The translations under genes and the position numbers were made by a program. The notes under the pieces are model-generated. The model was not told the origin of the DNA, did not search any database, and saw only the letters and a list, made by a program, of their open reading frames with translations. DNA of 64,000 nucleotides from Cryoendolithus antarcticus (Eukaryota; Ascomycota; Dothideomycetes; Cladosporiales; Cladosporiaceae), in NCBI GenBank assembly GCA_002077065.1, contig NAJO01000011.1, forward strand, positions 457,001 through 521,000. Direction: 5' to 3'. Positions 41,559 through 51,549 of the stretch are shown piece by piece (position 1 is the stretch's first letter; each line of letters begins with the position of its first letter).

Positions 41559-43832
41559 TCAGCCCCTCCTCTGCTGTATCTCCCACTCCGCCGCCCGTTT
41601 CGTCAAATCCACGTACCCCAGTCTCGGGCCCGTCCCAAAACCCGCAACATTATTAGTAGCACACAGACTCTCGCTCCACCGCTTGAACTCCGGCCCCAGA
41701 TTCTTCATGAACAAGAAGCACAGCATATCCTCACTAAACACAGGTGCAGCAGGCGGGAGCATACTCCCGGGATGCTTCGAGCCTAGGGCAGTGAAAGGGT
41801 TGGAAGCATTGATCGTATTGCCTGTGCTTGTAGCCGTGGGTGTGCCTCGCGGAGGGACGTGGGACTCTGCTGCGCGCCAGGTGTGCGAGAGGCGATTGAA
41901 AGAGATGAAAGCTGTTTCGAGGCGGACGATGTAGTCTTTGAGGTCGCGGCTATTGGCGTGCGAGACGCTGTGGAGTTCGAGGTAGGCTTTGTAGCCCTGA
42001 TCGCTGCCGCGGGGGAGGCAGGACTCTTCTAGCACCGCCCAGATCTCTGAGGCTAGCTTGAGGTGCTGGACCATGCGGCGGAAGGCTGGCGAGAGTGTGC
42101 CCCAGAGAGCGCCAGTGAGCGCTGTGTTGCGGCGGTTGAAGATGGCGAGTTGCTTGATGTATTCGTTCCACTGCTCGACGGGGCAGTCTGCGGGTGGGGC
42201 TGCGGGTTCGATCTTGGCCGCGAGGAGGACTTCGTAGGTGTTCTCCTTCATTGTTGCTTCGCTCATGGCATCGCGGTAGGCGGGCCAGTCGGCAGGGGAG
42301 TGCAGGGTGGGCACGATCTTGTAGGAGTCGCCACTGCCGCATGAGCTTGCTGCCAGCACCTCCACGGATGAGCTCTGCAGGTCCAATTTGGCCACAGTAA
42401 TATGCTGTGTCTGAAAGGCTTGTAGGTTGGCCAGAATCTCCTCAGCACGTTGCGCGTTCTGCTGAAACACGGAGACTCCATTAGGGCGATGCCGTATTGG
42501 AGTAGTCTGAGCGAGCTCTTCCTGAGGCACACCTTGAATATGAGGGTGAGAATTGAGGATCTCACTCTGCTGCTCGGTATCGAGAGAAATCAATCTCTGC
42601 ACCGATCGATCACCCTCGTAATTATACACGCACTCGAGATTGAGGCCGACACATGTGCTGCACGTTGGTCGCGTCGCATCACATCGCATCTTCTTTGCCT
42701 TGCACTGATTGCAGGATCGCTGGCCAGGTCCGATGACTGTAGGCTCCTTTCGCTCAAGGCAAGTCCCGAATTTCTTGTACTTGAGCTTCATATTCGCCAC
42801 ATCAGTCCGGGTGAAAAGTCCGTTCGGGTTCGTGCGTTGCAAGAACTGCAGCACCTGAGCAGTGGGTGTACCGATTGCAAACAGACCATCAACAGCTTGC
42901 TCTACGCCTCCCTGCCTAGCCCTCCGACGATGACCAGCAAGCGACAAAGCGTCCATCGGTCCATGATTGTGATGCGTCTTGCGATGTCTCACTTGCCACT
43001 CCCCTTGAGGTGCTGCTGGATCTGTAGCAACGACAGCTAAGCTCATCGGGCAGTTCATCCGCTGGCTCTTGCGGTTGTGGCGGATCCTCGTTTCGTCTGT
43101 GAGCTTGCCAGTGTTGGCGACTTTGCCATGCTTACTGCAATGATAGTATCGCTTGTACAATACACCTTTGGCGTTCTTCTTGCTTGCGCGTCTCACGAGC
43201 TCATAGCCATGTTCTTTGGACCAGGAATGAATGGCTTCCTCGAGGTCTTGGTAAGTCGGGTATGTAGCTTCAGGAGGCGGTGGCAGATGGAAGACCGGTT
43301 GACCACTGTCATCCCGTTGTGCGTTCTCGTCGTCATCATCGTGATCATCTTCATCCTGCTGTTGATCATTGTCCTGATCTTGGCCATCTAGAGCATCCCT
43401 CACTTCATCGTCGTACTGCAGCATCGACGGCGATTCCGGTCCAGGCAGCGGTGCTCCTGGCCCATTGTCTGGCGATGCCAGAGCTCCTGCTGCTTCATGA
43501 TCATCCGGACGCGTCGATGTTGATGCAGCTGGCGGTGCTGGGTACTGCGATTGAGATTGACGAGCACCGGGTATGCTCTGTTGCGATGATCGTTGCTGTG
43601 GATTAGTCGTGTGCGGGTAGTATGGCTGCTGCGACTGCTGCTGCCCTGGCACAGGGTAGGGGAGACCACTACCGTATGGGCCCTGGCCTTGCTGGCCGAA
43701 TGGGTAGGTTGAGTACGCTACAGCGTTTGCTTGGCCGTACTGCGCATCTGTCCACTTGTCAGCAAGCTGTGCTGAGGCGTGTACTACAATGTTCGATAAC
43801 TCACAAGCTTGCTGCTGCTGTTGCGGATTCAT
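41559..43832 (-). CDS. Chimeric FAR1-like + Zn2Cys6 + gag-like protein
   Basis: Two exons (43805-43832, 41559-43747) give 738 residues. The 57-nt intron (GTGAGT..GACAG) is a multiple of three and open, so an unspliced 757-residue reading also exists; splicing joins a Gln/Tyr/Pro-rich N-terminus smoothly. Order after splicing: Gln/Pro-rich low complexity (1-115), acidic run (120-160), FAR1-type WRKY/GCM1 zinc domain at about 176-273 (EAIHSWSKEHGYELVRRA, YYHCSKHG, RMNCPMSLAV, WQVRHRKTHHNH), a canonical Zn2Cys6 cluster at 355-382 with spacing C-x2-C-x6-C-x6-C-x2-C-x6-C, and a gag-polypeptide-like region at about 480-706 (LKLASEIWAVLEESC, DLKDYIVRLETAFISFNRLS, CFLFMKNLGPEFKRW). Likely a nuclear DNA-binding protein built from transposon-derived parts. 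Confidence 0.8.
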   Translation of the reverse strand: MNPQQQQQACELSNIVVHASAQLADKWTDAQYGQANAVAYSTYPFGQQGQGPYGSGLPYPVPGQQQSQQPYYPHTTNPQQRSSQQSIPGARQSQSQYPAPPAASTSTRPDDHEAAGALASPDNGPGAPLPGPESPSMLQYDDEVRDALDGQDQDNDQQQDEDDHDDDDENAQRDDSGQPVFHLPPPPEATYPTYQDLEEAIHSWSKEHGYELVRRASKKNAKGVLYKRYYHCSKHGKVANTGKLTDETRIRHNRKSQRMNCPMSLAVVATDPAAPQGEWQVRHRKTHHNHGPMDALSLAGHRRRARQGGVEQAVDGLFAIGTPTAQVLQFLQRTNPNGLFTRTDVANMKLKYKKFGTCLERKEPTVIGPGQRSCNQCKAKKMRCDATRPTCSTCVGLNLECVYNYEGDRSVQRLISLDTEQQSEILNSHPHIQGVPQEELAQTTPIRHRPNGVSVFQQNAQRAEEILANLQAFQTQHITVAKLDLQSSSVEVLAASSCGSGDSYKIVPTLHSPADWPAYRDAMSEATMKENTYEVLLAAKIEPAAPPADCPVEQWNEYIKQLAIFNRRNTALTGALWGTLSPAFRRMVQHLKLASEIWAVLEESCLPRGSDQGYKAYLELHSVSHANSRDLKDYIVRLETAFISFNRLSHTWRAAESHVPPRGTPTATSTGNTINASNPFTALGSKHPGSMLPPAAPVFSEDMLCFLFMKNLGPEFKRWSESLCATNNVAGFGTGPRLGYVDLTKRAAEWEIQQRRG

Positions 43833-44031
43833 TGCGAGCTTTGAGTTATCGCAGCCGTGTTGTCGCGATTCAAGCAGTGTGCTCGTTATTACGCGTCAAA
43901 TGGCGGAGAGATCATCGAGGTGGGTTGTTGCGAATCATCAGCGGGAAGGTGCTGGGCCAAGCGTCAACACTAGTATTGCACGACCTCGATGGCAACTACG
44001 ATCTTGACATATACTCGCGGTACAAAACACC

Positions 44032-44373
44032 ATGTTGCCCGCAACACGTCTCATGACTGGACGGATACCGCTGCGTAGATTCATAGCTGGTCGGATGACC
44101 ATTAGATCGCAGTCAACATCCTCCTACCAGCCTCCAAACGCCCAGAAGCCCAACCCTCATGCAAGGCACCCCGAAGCACTTCGCCTCCGTAGCATGCTGA
44201 CTTCAATCCAGCGAGACTTCTACAAGAACAATGGCCGCCCAATCTTCAAGTCTTTCCTCATCGCAGTCGCGACGTACGAGGTTATCTACTGGAGCTGGCT
44301 GAAACTGGAGAGCCTAGAGACCGTCCAGGAGACCAATGGTATGCTCCACCAGTTCCGATCGACGAAGGCATGA
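44032..44373 (+). CDS. Small protein with mitochondrial presequence and one TM
   Basis: Single exon of 113 residues. The N-terminal 30 residues (MLPATRLMTGRIPLRRFIAG...) are rich in Arg, Ser and Thr without acids, as in mitochondrial presequences. A single hydrophobic segment follows in FKSFLIAVATYEVIYWSWLK. The frame is compact and uses an ATG just after the start of a likely short 5' UTR. It diverges from the FAR1/zinc-cluster gene with only 199 bp between the starts. An inner-membrane location is inferred; no specific family was recognised. Confidence 0.65.
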   Translation: MLPATRLMTGRIPLRRFIAGRMTIRSQSTSSYQPPNAQKPNPHARHPEALRLRSMLTSIQRDFYKNNGRPIFKSFLIAVATYEVIYWSWLKLESLETVQETNGMLHQFRSTKA

Positions 44374-45055
44374 TGCTAACAGATCCGAGGAAGCTGAGAT
44401 CAGTAGTCTGGAGTCTGAGCTTCGACATCTGCCGCGAACGTGAGACTGAAGTCTGGTGTCCCAGACGTACGCTGCGCTGGCTCGGTCCGTTGGCAATCCC
44501 CTGCGCTCCGAATAAGCTCGAGTTGTCTGGGAATGGCACTAACTTGAGCATCCATGCTGTTCTCGCCCATGATGGGGCATGCGAGAACTTAGTCCCTTGT
44601 GGGACGCGAGCTGCCGTGCCCAATCAGCCACGTGAGATAGACGATTCAGCAGCGCCTCGACCGGAGTGCAGCGCGGACGGGAGTGAGACAGTACTCGCAG
44701 CAAACTGTGTGCAATGGTTCCAAGTCGCGGCCAGCGCTCCTGTCAGGGCTGCGGGCTCAGTCACCAGCGCCTTGTTGCGACTATGTCGAAAGGCAATGCA
44801 GCGAAAGCAAAGGACTGCGATTGGGTGATTGCGAGGGTGCTACATGAACGGCGAGCAGCACTGAGCGTGGAAGTGGACTGCAGAATACCGCTAGATGCAG
44901 TGACTATGTAAACCGCTAGCAGGAAATTTGCGCAGTGTAGACGTATAATAGTGTTCACTCAATATGACCGTATCTACACACAATGCATCTGTCCCCGAAC
45001 GCCCGCTCCATGCCCAAGACACACAAACAAGGCAAATCGAAACCTTTCGCGTTCC
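44374..45055. other. Convergent 3' flanks, no gene supported
   Basis: Between the small mitochondrial-type gene and the end of BIG1. A plus-strand frame at 44370-44828 has no recognised motif and looks like chance. Confidence 0.5.
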
Positions 45056-46111
45056 TCATTGCTGCTTCCCCTTATTCTGCGCGGCAGGTCCCATCTCCTT
45101 GCTGAAGGCCGCATACGACACCTCCAGCCCAGCAATAGCCGACACACCAACCCACAGAATAATCACGAGTAACAAGCTAACCGACAGACTCATGAAGATA
45201 CCTGCACTCTGTCAGTCCACATTTCCCGCAATGCATGATAGCAGAGTCCACTAACCAGGCGACAGAAACTTGTACTTCTCAAACAAAGGCAGCTCATCCT
45301 GCATATGATCGCCACTGCTGCTATTCCCCTTCGCGCGCCTCTCAAGCTCAAGTCCGCGCTTGAGATCCTGATGCATGGCTGTCGGGTACGGCTCGTCCAT
45401 CTCGTACATGTGCGCGTGCGGCTCAGCTGGCTCCACGGGCGTGGAGGCGAGGATGAAGACGTAGTTCCCCTCCAATTTTGACACTAAGCTAGTGAACCGG
45501 GTGTCTATGACCATAGTCAGCTCCACGCATCGTAATTGAACGAAAAAGAGAACGTACTAAGCTTCCTCAACGCAACAACACGGCCCTTCTTATCCACTGG
45601 CAGCGGCGGGAAGGCGGTAAGTAGAACCTCCTTCTCGCCACTCGAGTATGACAACGTGTCGCCCAACATCGACTCATCTCCCGTATCGCAGCTCGTCGCG
45701 ATCCTCTTCGTCAAGCTCTTGACATCCAGCTCGCCGATCACGTTCGCAACTTCAACCGACGTCGCATGCTCTGCGGCCGCGGTCCAGGCGTGCAGATTCG
45801 GTAGTGTTGTGCTATCGCGCAGGTCCGCGGTTGTGAGGCCGGGTTGGGAGACGATGAAGTAGGTTGTGGCGGAGCACTGCGAGGAGGCGGAGGCGATCAG
45901 GTCTGTGACAGTTTGCTCGGTGGCTAGCTCGAGACCTCGGGGTGCGCTCTCGATCCTATGGGTGCTGTTAGTGGGTGGATGGGATAGCTTGCTTTTGCCG
46001 CCTGGAGGCGACTTACGGGTTCGCCGAGAGGAGGAGGAAGGGAGAGCTGTTTCGGAAGGCATTGGCGGCGCTGGTAGCCAGAAACACCGCTCCTAGTGAT
46101 TTGAGCATCAT
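45056..46111 (-). CDS. BIG1: BIG1-like ER membrane protein (V-ATPase accessory/Ac45 family)
   Basis: BIG1 proteins sit in the ER membrane and are needed for cell-wall beta-1,6-glucan; they share the Ac45/Voa1 fold. Four exons (46017-46111, 45558-45955, 45256-45504, 45056-45201) give 295 residues. A signal peptide (MMLKSLGAVFLATSAANA) is followed by the typical RNSSPFLLLSANP. The lumenal domain has paired Cys (SASSQCSATTYFIVSQPGL and KRIATSCDTGDE). The last exon carries the single membrane segment and family signature: GIFMSLSVSLLLVIILWVGV, then LEVSYAAFSKEMGPAAQNKG at the C-terminus. Introns of 53-61 nt are all canonical and in phase. Divergent from RRP17 with 213 bp between the starts. Confidence 0.92.
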
Positions 46112-46324
46112 GTTGGGTCAGTGTGCTGATCAAGGCTCGAGACCTTGTGGCTATCGGTGGTGGTGATGTAGTCTGGGGATGCAAGTACTCCCATGACTCG
46201 CGTGTCGCGCCTGCCATTCAAGAAAGTTATGACCTCGTTGTCACTGAATGGTTTCTCTAACATATCGCCGGAGCTTCTCGACAGTCCTGAGCGACGCAAC
46301 ACAACCCACTAGCATTTCTCCACA

Positions 46325-47026
46325 ATGCCGCCGCCCTTAAAGAGACAAAAGCTTTCGTCATCCAAGAACCCCTCCAAGACCTTACAACCGTCCGAGATCC
46401 TCTTCAACCCGACAGCACGGCAAGACTACCTAACAGGCTTCCACAAGCGCAAAGTCGCCCGCGCAGACCGCGCACGAGAGCTCGCTCAGAAGAAGGATAA
46501 AGAGGAGAAAGTCCTTGCACGCAAGCAACTACGAGAGCAGAGGAAGGAGGACTTGAGCCAGCATGTCGCGGAATTCCAGAGAGAACTACAAAGGATGAAC
46601 GAAGATGTCGAGAAGGCGGCGAGCGAGGCTGGAGACGACGAGCCTGGGTCAGAAGAGGGCGAGGACGGTCAAGTCGAGCAAGTCCAAGAATCCGAATACG
46701 TCGACGAAGACAAATACACCACCGTCACCGTGTCCGCCATGGACGAAACCCCCACCGACGACGAGCTCGACGCTTCCGCCGCTCTCAAAGCCTCCGAAGC
46801 CAAGCTGAAAGCCGAGACAGACGCGAAGGAGTTGGAGGAGAAGCGAAAAAAGCGGCCTTGGTTGAAGGAGAAGCCTGATGATGGGAAGCCGAAGGCGAAG
46901 AAGAAGAAGTTTCGGTACGAGAGCAAGCATGAGAGGAGGGAGACGCGGAATAAGCAGAAGGCGAAGAGTTCGAAGCAGGCGGAACGGAGGAAGTCGGAGA
47001 AGGGCGAGAAGGGTGAGAGGAAGTAG
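46325..47026 (+). CDS. RRP17: Ribosomal RNA-processing protein 17 (NOL12 family)
   Basis: Nucleolar protein; yeast Rrp17 is a 5'-3' exonuclease acting in 5' trimming of pre-60S rRNAs. Single exon, 233 residues. The N-terminal family core is clear: ILFNPTARQDYLTGFHKRKV, RADRARELAQKKDKEEK and RKQLREQRKEDLSQHV. The rest is acidic (about 95-145), then strongly basic with a KPKAKKKKFRYESKHERRET motif typical of the family's C-terminus. Length matches the family. Confidence 0.92.
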   Translation: MPPPLKRQKLSSSKNPSKTLQPSEILFNPTARQDYLTGFHKRKVARADRARELAQKKDKEEKVLARKQLREQRKEDLSQHVAEFQRELQRMNEDVEKAASEAGDDEPGSEEGEDGQVEQVQESEYVDEDKYTTVTVSAMDETPTDDELDASAALKASEAKLKAETDAKELEEKRKKRPWLKEKPDDGKPKAKKKKFRYESKHERRETRNKQKAKSSKQAERRKSEKGEKGERK

Positions 47027-47211
47027 TGGGGTGGGATTAGTAAGACAGTAATGAGTGATGTTGGATGAGGCGTCGTGCTATTTGCTAGGGTGTTGCGCAG
47101 GATGCTGTCAGGCTAAGGCATGCTAGGTGTCGAAGGATGCTGCCAGCCGTCTGCCCATCAACTTGGGAACAAATCCGACCGATGCTTGTTCTGCCTCTCC
47201 GGCCAGCCGAC

Positions 47212-47408
47212 TCATTCCTTGCTAGACCCTAAACGCGAGTCGCGCTTCGCAGCACTCTTCCTCTTGTCCTTCCCAGTATCCGTTACCATGTAAACCGGGA
47301 TCGGAGAAGACGAAGCAACCGCAGTCTTCGGAGCAGATACAGCCGGCTTCGCAGTAGTAACAACAGGCGTCGCAGCCAGAACAGGTGCTTCGGTAGGATT
47401 GTAAGTAG
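47212..47408 (-). other. Possible alternative C-terminal exon of tropomyosin
   Basis: An open stretch beginning right after a canonical acceptor (TTTGTGTAG, 47409-47417) joins in phase to a donor GTAATA at 47523 in tropomyosin exon 3. Skipping the usual stop would replace GNI with a 65-residue Ala/Pro/Thr/Ser-rich, then basic tail (TYNPTEAPVLAATP, KDKRKSAAKRDSRLG), giving 223 residues. The frame has no convincing start of its own, which favours an exon over a separate gene. Whether it is used is unknown. Confidence 0.4.
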
Positions 47409-47512
47409 CTACACAAAGGCACAAGGCTCAATGTCAGTAAGCCTTGCCATGCAAAAGAACCCAGACATACAACTCCATGCTATCCCGATGCTTTGTGTAT
47501 GGGAGAGACAGC

Positions 47513-48119
47513 TCAGATATTACCAATCTCAGCCACAAAGTCGTCGAGCTCCTTCTTCGTGTCTGCATATTTCTTCGCCATCTCCTCGTACTTCTTCTCC
47601 CATTGATCGGAAGCCTGCTCGAGGGCCTGCACTTTGCGCTCGTAGTGGCCGGCCTTGACGTCGGTCTGCCTCAACCTACACGATAATCGTCAGCACCATG
47701 CCTACAACCCACCCACCCACCATCAATCAGTCAGAGGAACATACTTCTCAGTCGTCTCCCTCAAATTCTTCTCATTCTCCTCGCCCTCCTCCTCCAGCAA
47801 CTGCACCCTCCGCTGCAAACTCTCATTCTGCGTGCCGTGCTGCGCACTCTCCGCCACAGCGCTCTTGGCCTCGCTGTGCTTCGTCTCCAACTTCTCGACT
47901 TCGGATTCGAGGACCGAGTTCTTGTGCTGCAGGGAGGTGATTTCTTGCTCTTTTTGCAGGTTCTCTTGCTCCAGAGCGCGGTTCTTGGCTTGGAGCTCTT
48001 CGACTTTGGAGGCGGAGTTGTCGGCTTCGATGCGGAGGGCGTTCATGCGCTGTGTTGGGTGTCAATAGGGTACAGTGGGAGGAGACTGTACGTGCACGTA
48101 CCGCCTTGATTGCGTCCAT
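47513..48119 (-). CDS. TPM1: Tropomyosin
   Basis: Two-stranded coiled coil that stabilises formin-nucleated actin cables and the cytokinetic ring. Three exons (48102-48119, 47745-48049, 47513-47675) give 161 residues, the fungal length. Start MDAIKARMNALRIEADNSAS; then continuous heptads (LEQENLQKEQEITSLQHKNS, LETKHSEAKS), QHGTQNESLQRRVQLLEEE, LRQTDVKAGHYERKVQALEQ and the end KELDDFVAEIGNI. The first exon is only 18 nt. The stop codon lies within a sequence GTAATATCTGA that could also act as a 5' splice site (see next feature and findings). It shares a 291-bp divergent promoter with the securin-like gene. Confidence 0.94.
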
Positions 48120-48410
48120 GGTTGCTGTGTTGTGGAATTGGGTACAAGTGAGTGTTGCGGTCACGAGTCTGATAGAGGAGGGTATACGATGTGAGAGGTC
48201 GGGCTTGGTTGAGGGTATGATCAGTGAATGAGTGCAATGTTTGCAGCCTGTCTGTCTTACGTTGGCCGCGACTGACTTCAGTTGCCCCACGCTCGCGCTG
48301 CAGGGACAGACCTGACGACGAGCTCGGGCCACAATCGTCAACACTGAGCAAACACTGACCTCGAACTTGATACATCGGGCTCGATCAATGTAGACAACAC
48401 CGCCGCGGCG
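48120..48410. promoter_or_regulatory. Divergent promoter tropomyosin / securin-like
   Basis: 291 bp separate the two start codons, so both genes probably share control elements. No specific site was identified. Confidence 0.5.
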
Positions 48411-49553
48411 ATGTTCGCAACCCGAGCGAACCAGGAGAATGCAGTCTATCAGCAGCAAGCCGCCACCGCGGCCAAGAACGAAGGCCTGAAAGCCTCCGCG
48501 CCAAAGACCCCCGGCAACAAAGTCCCCAAAACGCCCTTCAAGAAACCCTCGAATAACGAAAATGTCATATTCAATCCCGGCAAGACCAATGGCGAAGGCA
48601 AAGCTCAATCCGAAGCCTTCCTCACCCCAGCCGGCCCTCGAACACGCGCCCCCCTCGGCAACAAAACAACCAACATAAAAGCAACCGCCTTCCGCACCCC
48701 AGGTCCCGCTCCAGCTCAAGCACCCACACCCTCCCTCCACCCCACCTCTCCCCATCTCCGCCGCGGCCGCGTGAAAGTCCTACAAGCCGAGCCCGCCTTC
48801 ACCTCCGATGATGTCGAAGAGCGCGAAATCGAGTACATGCCCCCCCGGCCTATCCCGCTCCCAGACCATCCTACAGACTGCTGGCCAAACGACCGCACGT
48901 ACCCGCAATTCGAGGGACGGAATTTCACAAGGGGGGTCTGGGATGGGATGTTTCCTACGAAAGAGGATGATGAGGAGAGTGATGAGATGAGCGATTTGGA
49001 TGGGAAGATTAGGGCGTGCGAGGCAAGGCAAAATGCGGAGAGGAGAGGAGGGAAGAGTCCTGTTGTGGTGAGGACCAAGACTGTGCCGGTGAAGACGGAC
49101 CCGTTGAGGAAGAGAGCGGCGGGGACGATCGTGGCGAGAAAGGCGGCGGGTGCACTTGCGGCGAAGCCAGCAGGACTCCCGAGTTTTGCGGCGCCGACCG
49201 CGGCTGCGAAGGCGAGGATGCCGACAATGCTAGCATCAAAGAAGCCGACAGCTCCACCTGGTAATACTCGACATACTGTGGCGAAGGTGGCGTCGAATAC
49301 TACCCTTGGGTATTCGAAGGGGAGGGTTGTGTCTGCTGCTGCGAGGAAGCCATTGGGTGGCGTGCATGAGCAGGTTGGGGGTGAGCAGGTCACGGCACAG
49401 ATGCCTTTTGGTGGCGGGACAACGCTGGACATGCTGCTTGGACTTGGGCTGGGTGACGAAGATGAAGACGAAGCATTCGGCGGAGTCAAGTTGGAAGATG
49501 TGGAGGAGGATGAGGCGTTGCAGGACTTCCAGCTGCCTACCGTCGACTTGTAG
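48411..49553 (+). CDS. Candidate securin-like protein
   Basis: Single exon of 380 residues, disordered and basic with an acidic C-terminus. The N-terminal half is rich in TP motifs (KTPGNKVPKTPFKKP, LTPAG, RTPGP) and contains a destruction-box-like RAPLGNKTTN at 79-88; a second RKPLGG occurs near the C-terminus. A central conserved-looking block reads EREIEYMPPRPIPLPDHPTD and YPQFEGRNFTRGVWDGMFP. The end is acidic with DMLLGLGLGDEDEDEAF. This layout (N-terminal D-box, TP-rich basic half, acidic separase-facing half) is that of securins, but sequence identity is low in that family. Alternative: another APC/C or Cdk substrate. The gene itself is solid; the name is tentative. Confidence 0.5.
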   Translation: MFATRANQENAVYQQQAATAAKNEGLKASAPKTPGNKVPKTPFKKPSNNENVIFNPGKTNGEGKAQSEAFLTPAGPRTRAPLGNKTTNIKATAFRTPGPAPAQAPTPSLHPTSPHLRRGRVKVLQAEPAFTSDDVEEREIEYMPPRPIPLPDHPTDCWPNDRTYPQFEGRNFTRGVWDGMFPTKEDDEESDEMSDLDGKIRACEARQNAERRGGKSPVVVRTKTVPVKTDPLRKRAAGTIVARKAAGALAAKPAGLPSFAAPTAAAKARMPTMLASKKPTAPPGNTRHTVAKVASNTTLGYSKGRVVSAAARKPLGGVHEQVGGEQVTAQMPFGGGTTLDMLLGLGLGDEDEDEAFGGVKLEDVEEDEALQDFQLPTVDL

Positions 49554-49800
49554 GCTGCTGAGCACTTTGAAGCCATGTTGGGTGGGCGTTGTCAGCACCG
49601 GTGCATCACAGACCGTTTTCCCTTCGGAGGCGCACTGGATCCCGTAGATACCCACTGCAGTCACTTTTGATGGTCATTAGGCTCGTTAGTCTACAGCTTC
49701 ACATACGAGCTTCTCATTCCAAAACCATGCCCGCTCGATCATCGTGCTCGCTTGCTCAAGATTGCCTTTCCGACCGTGGGGTCTTCCAGTTTCTAGCGCT

Positions 49801-51549
49801 TCAATATCGCACCTTTTTGCCCATGCCAGAGACATCTGAGCTGCTACATTCAACTTTCACTCCCTGGTTCCTGGCCCATACGACAGCATCATGGCCAAGG
49901 TTGCGGCAGTCGTTCACAATGAGTTCCTTGAGAGATCCGCTTTGCACAAGAAGTTTCACGCCGACGCCCGTGATGTCTGTCTTGCTCACGTTCAAGATCT
50001 GCAACTTCGGCAGTGTGTCAGCAATGACGCCGATGACGGTGTCATCGCAATAGCTGCACTCTTCGAAATTCAAGTGTGTCAACGAGCCCAGGCGTGGGTG
50101 TTTCAGCGCTGCCCTGACAACTTGCGCGGCCGTCTCGGCGTCGCTGGGCAGCCGGAGAGCGCAACCTGTGACAAATAGCGTATTTAGATGCACTGGGCTC
50201 TCAACGCTGTTGCTATTGTCCAGCCACTGAAGGCAATTCGGCAAGTACGCCCCTTGCATTCCCTTTAGAATGAGCACCTCCAGCTGTGGCGTCGGCCAAC
50301 ACTCAGGGTCTGCGATGGCAACCTCGAAGAGAACCGAACGCTTTGCATTGCCCTGGTCGATGTGTAGGGTTCTCAGCGCAGGTGGTAGCCGCCATCCACG
50401 TATGGGATTCAATTGCGCACGAAGCTCAAGGTGCTCGAGGCTGCCGAAATGTTCCAAATGAGTTGATTCCATTCGTGATTGCATCGGACCATCTATTCGA
50501 AGTCGACGAAGGTCGGGGAAGTATACCGGACGGCCCAATAGGCCACCAAACACTACAGACCATTCCGCGACGAAGTGCTGCCACGTAACGTCCAGATCCG
50601 TCAGCCTCGCCATCTTCTCAGAGGGCCCCGCGTTGCCAGGGACACTGTGACACGCAACCAGGTCATCACATCGCAGTACTTTGAGATTTGACGCAGCTGA
50701 CAGCATGTCGTAGAACGGCTGTATGAGTATCTGCACCTTGTGGCTGATATGCAGCCGTCGCAGTGTCGTTAGCGCGCTCAAGCACTTCGTCATCTCGCTT
50801 GGCGGTAGGAACATGTAGCGAAGAGTGAGATCCTCGATCGGGCATTGAGTGGAGATCGCTCGCAATGCCTTATCAGCGTCGTATAGGTTGTATAGATAGG
50901 CTCTCTTCATCCGCTTCCGAGCGATGTTCATAGCTCGACTGATGAACTTGCTGCCAACCTTGCGATTCGCCCCACTGAGGTCGAGGTAAGTCCAAAGATC
51001 GGGATTACCGCGAATGAACTTTGTCCACTCCTTAGACACCAGGCAAACATTCATTAGCTGTTTGAATGAGACGTACTCCAGGACCTGCACAGCCAACTCA
51101 GGTGGAAGCATAGTGAGCGGATCAACGCTCTTCGCTGGCGAGAGCTCGTTCATGAGATCCTTCTGTGCCTTGCGGAGTAGCTGTTCGGATCGTTATTAGC
51201 TGCCTGGTGGGATGTCGAACAGTGCTCGTACCTCGTAGCCTTGCCCGACATGCTTGATGCTCCTCATACCATATGAGTAGATCTCGGCTGCAGTCCCACG
51301 CTTCTCCATTTTCAGCAGTACTTTTCCAGCCCGGAGGTAGCCTGTGGGGTCTTCACGCGCGAGCTGAATGGTCTTCTTCGCATCGCTCAGTGCTGCGGGT
51401 AGATCACCTAGCTTTTCGTGACATGCTGAGCGATTGTCGTACAGCTGAGCTGACGGCATGCGACCTATAGCACGGTCGAATAGATCGAGCGCCTTTGCGT
51501 GATCCTTACGTTTGTAGGCTGCTCGACCTTGCTCCTGGAAGTGGCTCAT
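49801..51549 (-). CDS. DIA2: TPR/F-box/LRR protein, DIA2/POF3 type
   Basis: SCF substrate receptor; Dia2 in budding and Pof3 in fission yeast act at replication forks and in genome stability. Two exons (51232-51549, 49801-51180) around a 51-nt intron give 565 residues. The first 105 residues are TPR repeats (QEQGRAAYKRKDHAKALDLF, QLYDNRSACHEKLGDLPAAL, YLRAGKVLLKMEKRGTAAEI). An F-box follows at about 128-170 (LPPELAVQVLEYVSFKQLMN, VCLVSKEWTKFI). Then leucine-rich repeats run to the C-terminus (LTHLNFEECSYCDDTVIGVI, LPKLQILNVSKTDITGVGVK, GSLKELIVNDCRNLGHDAVV). The order TPR-F-box-LRR is diagnostic of this group. Convergent with the securin-like gene. Confidence 0.9.

Noticed and set aside
43748..43804. 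In-frame extra 19 residues in the FAR1/zinc-cluster protein
   Set aside because: Flanked by GTGAGT and GACAG and breaks the Gln/Tyr-rich composition, so treated as a 57-nt intron.
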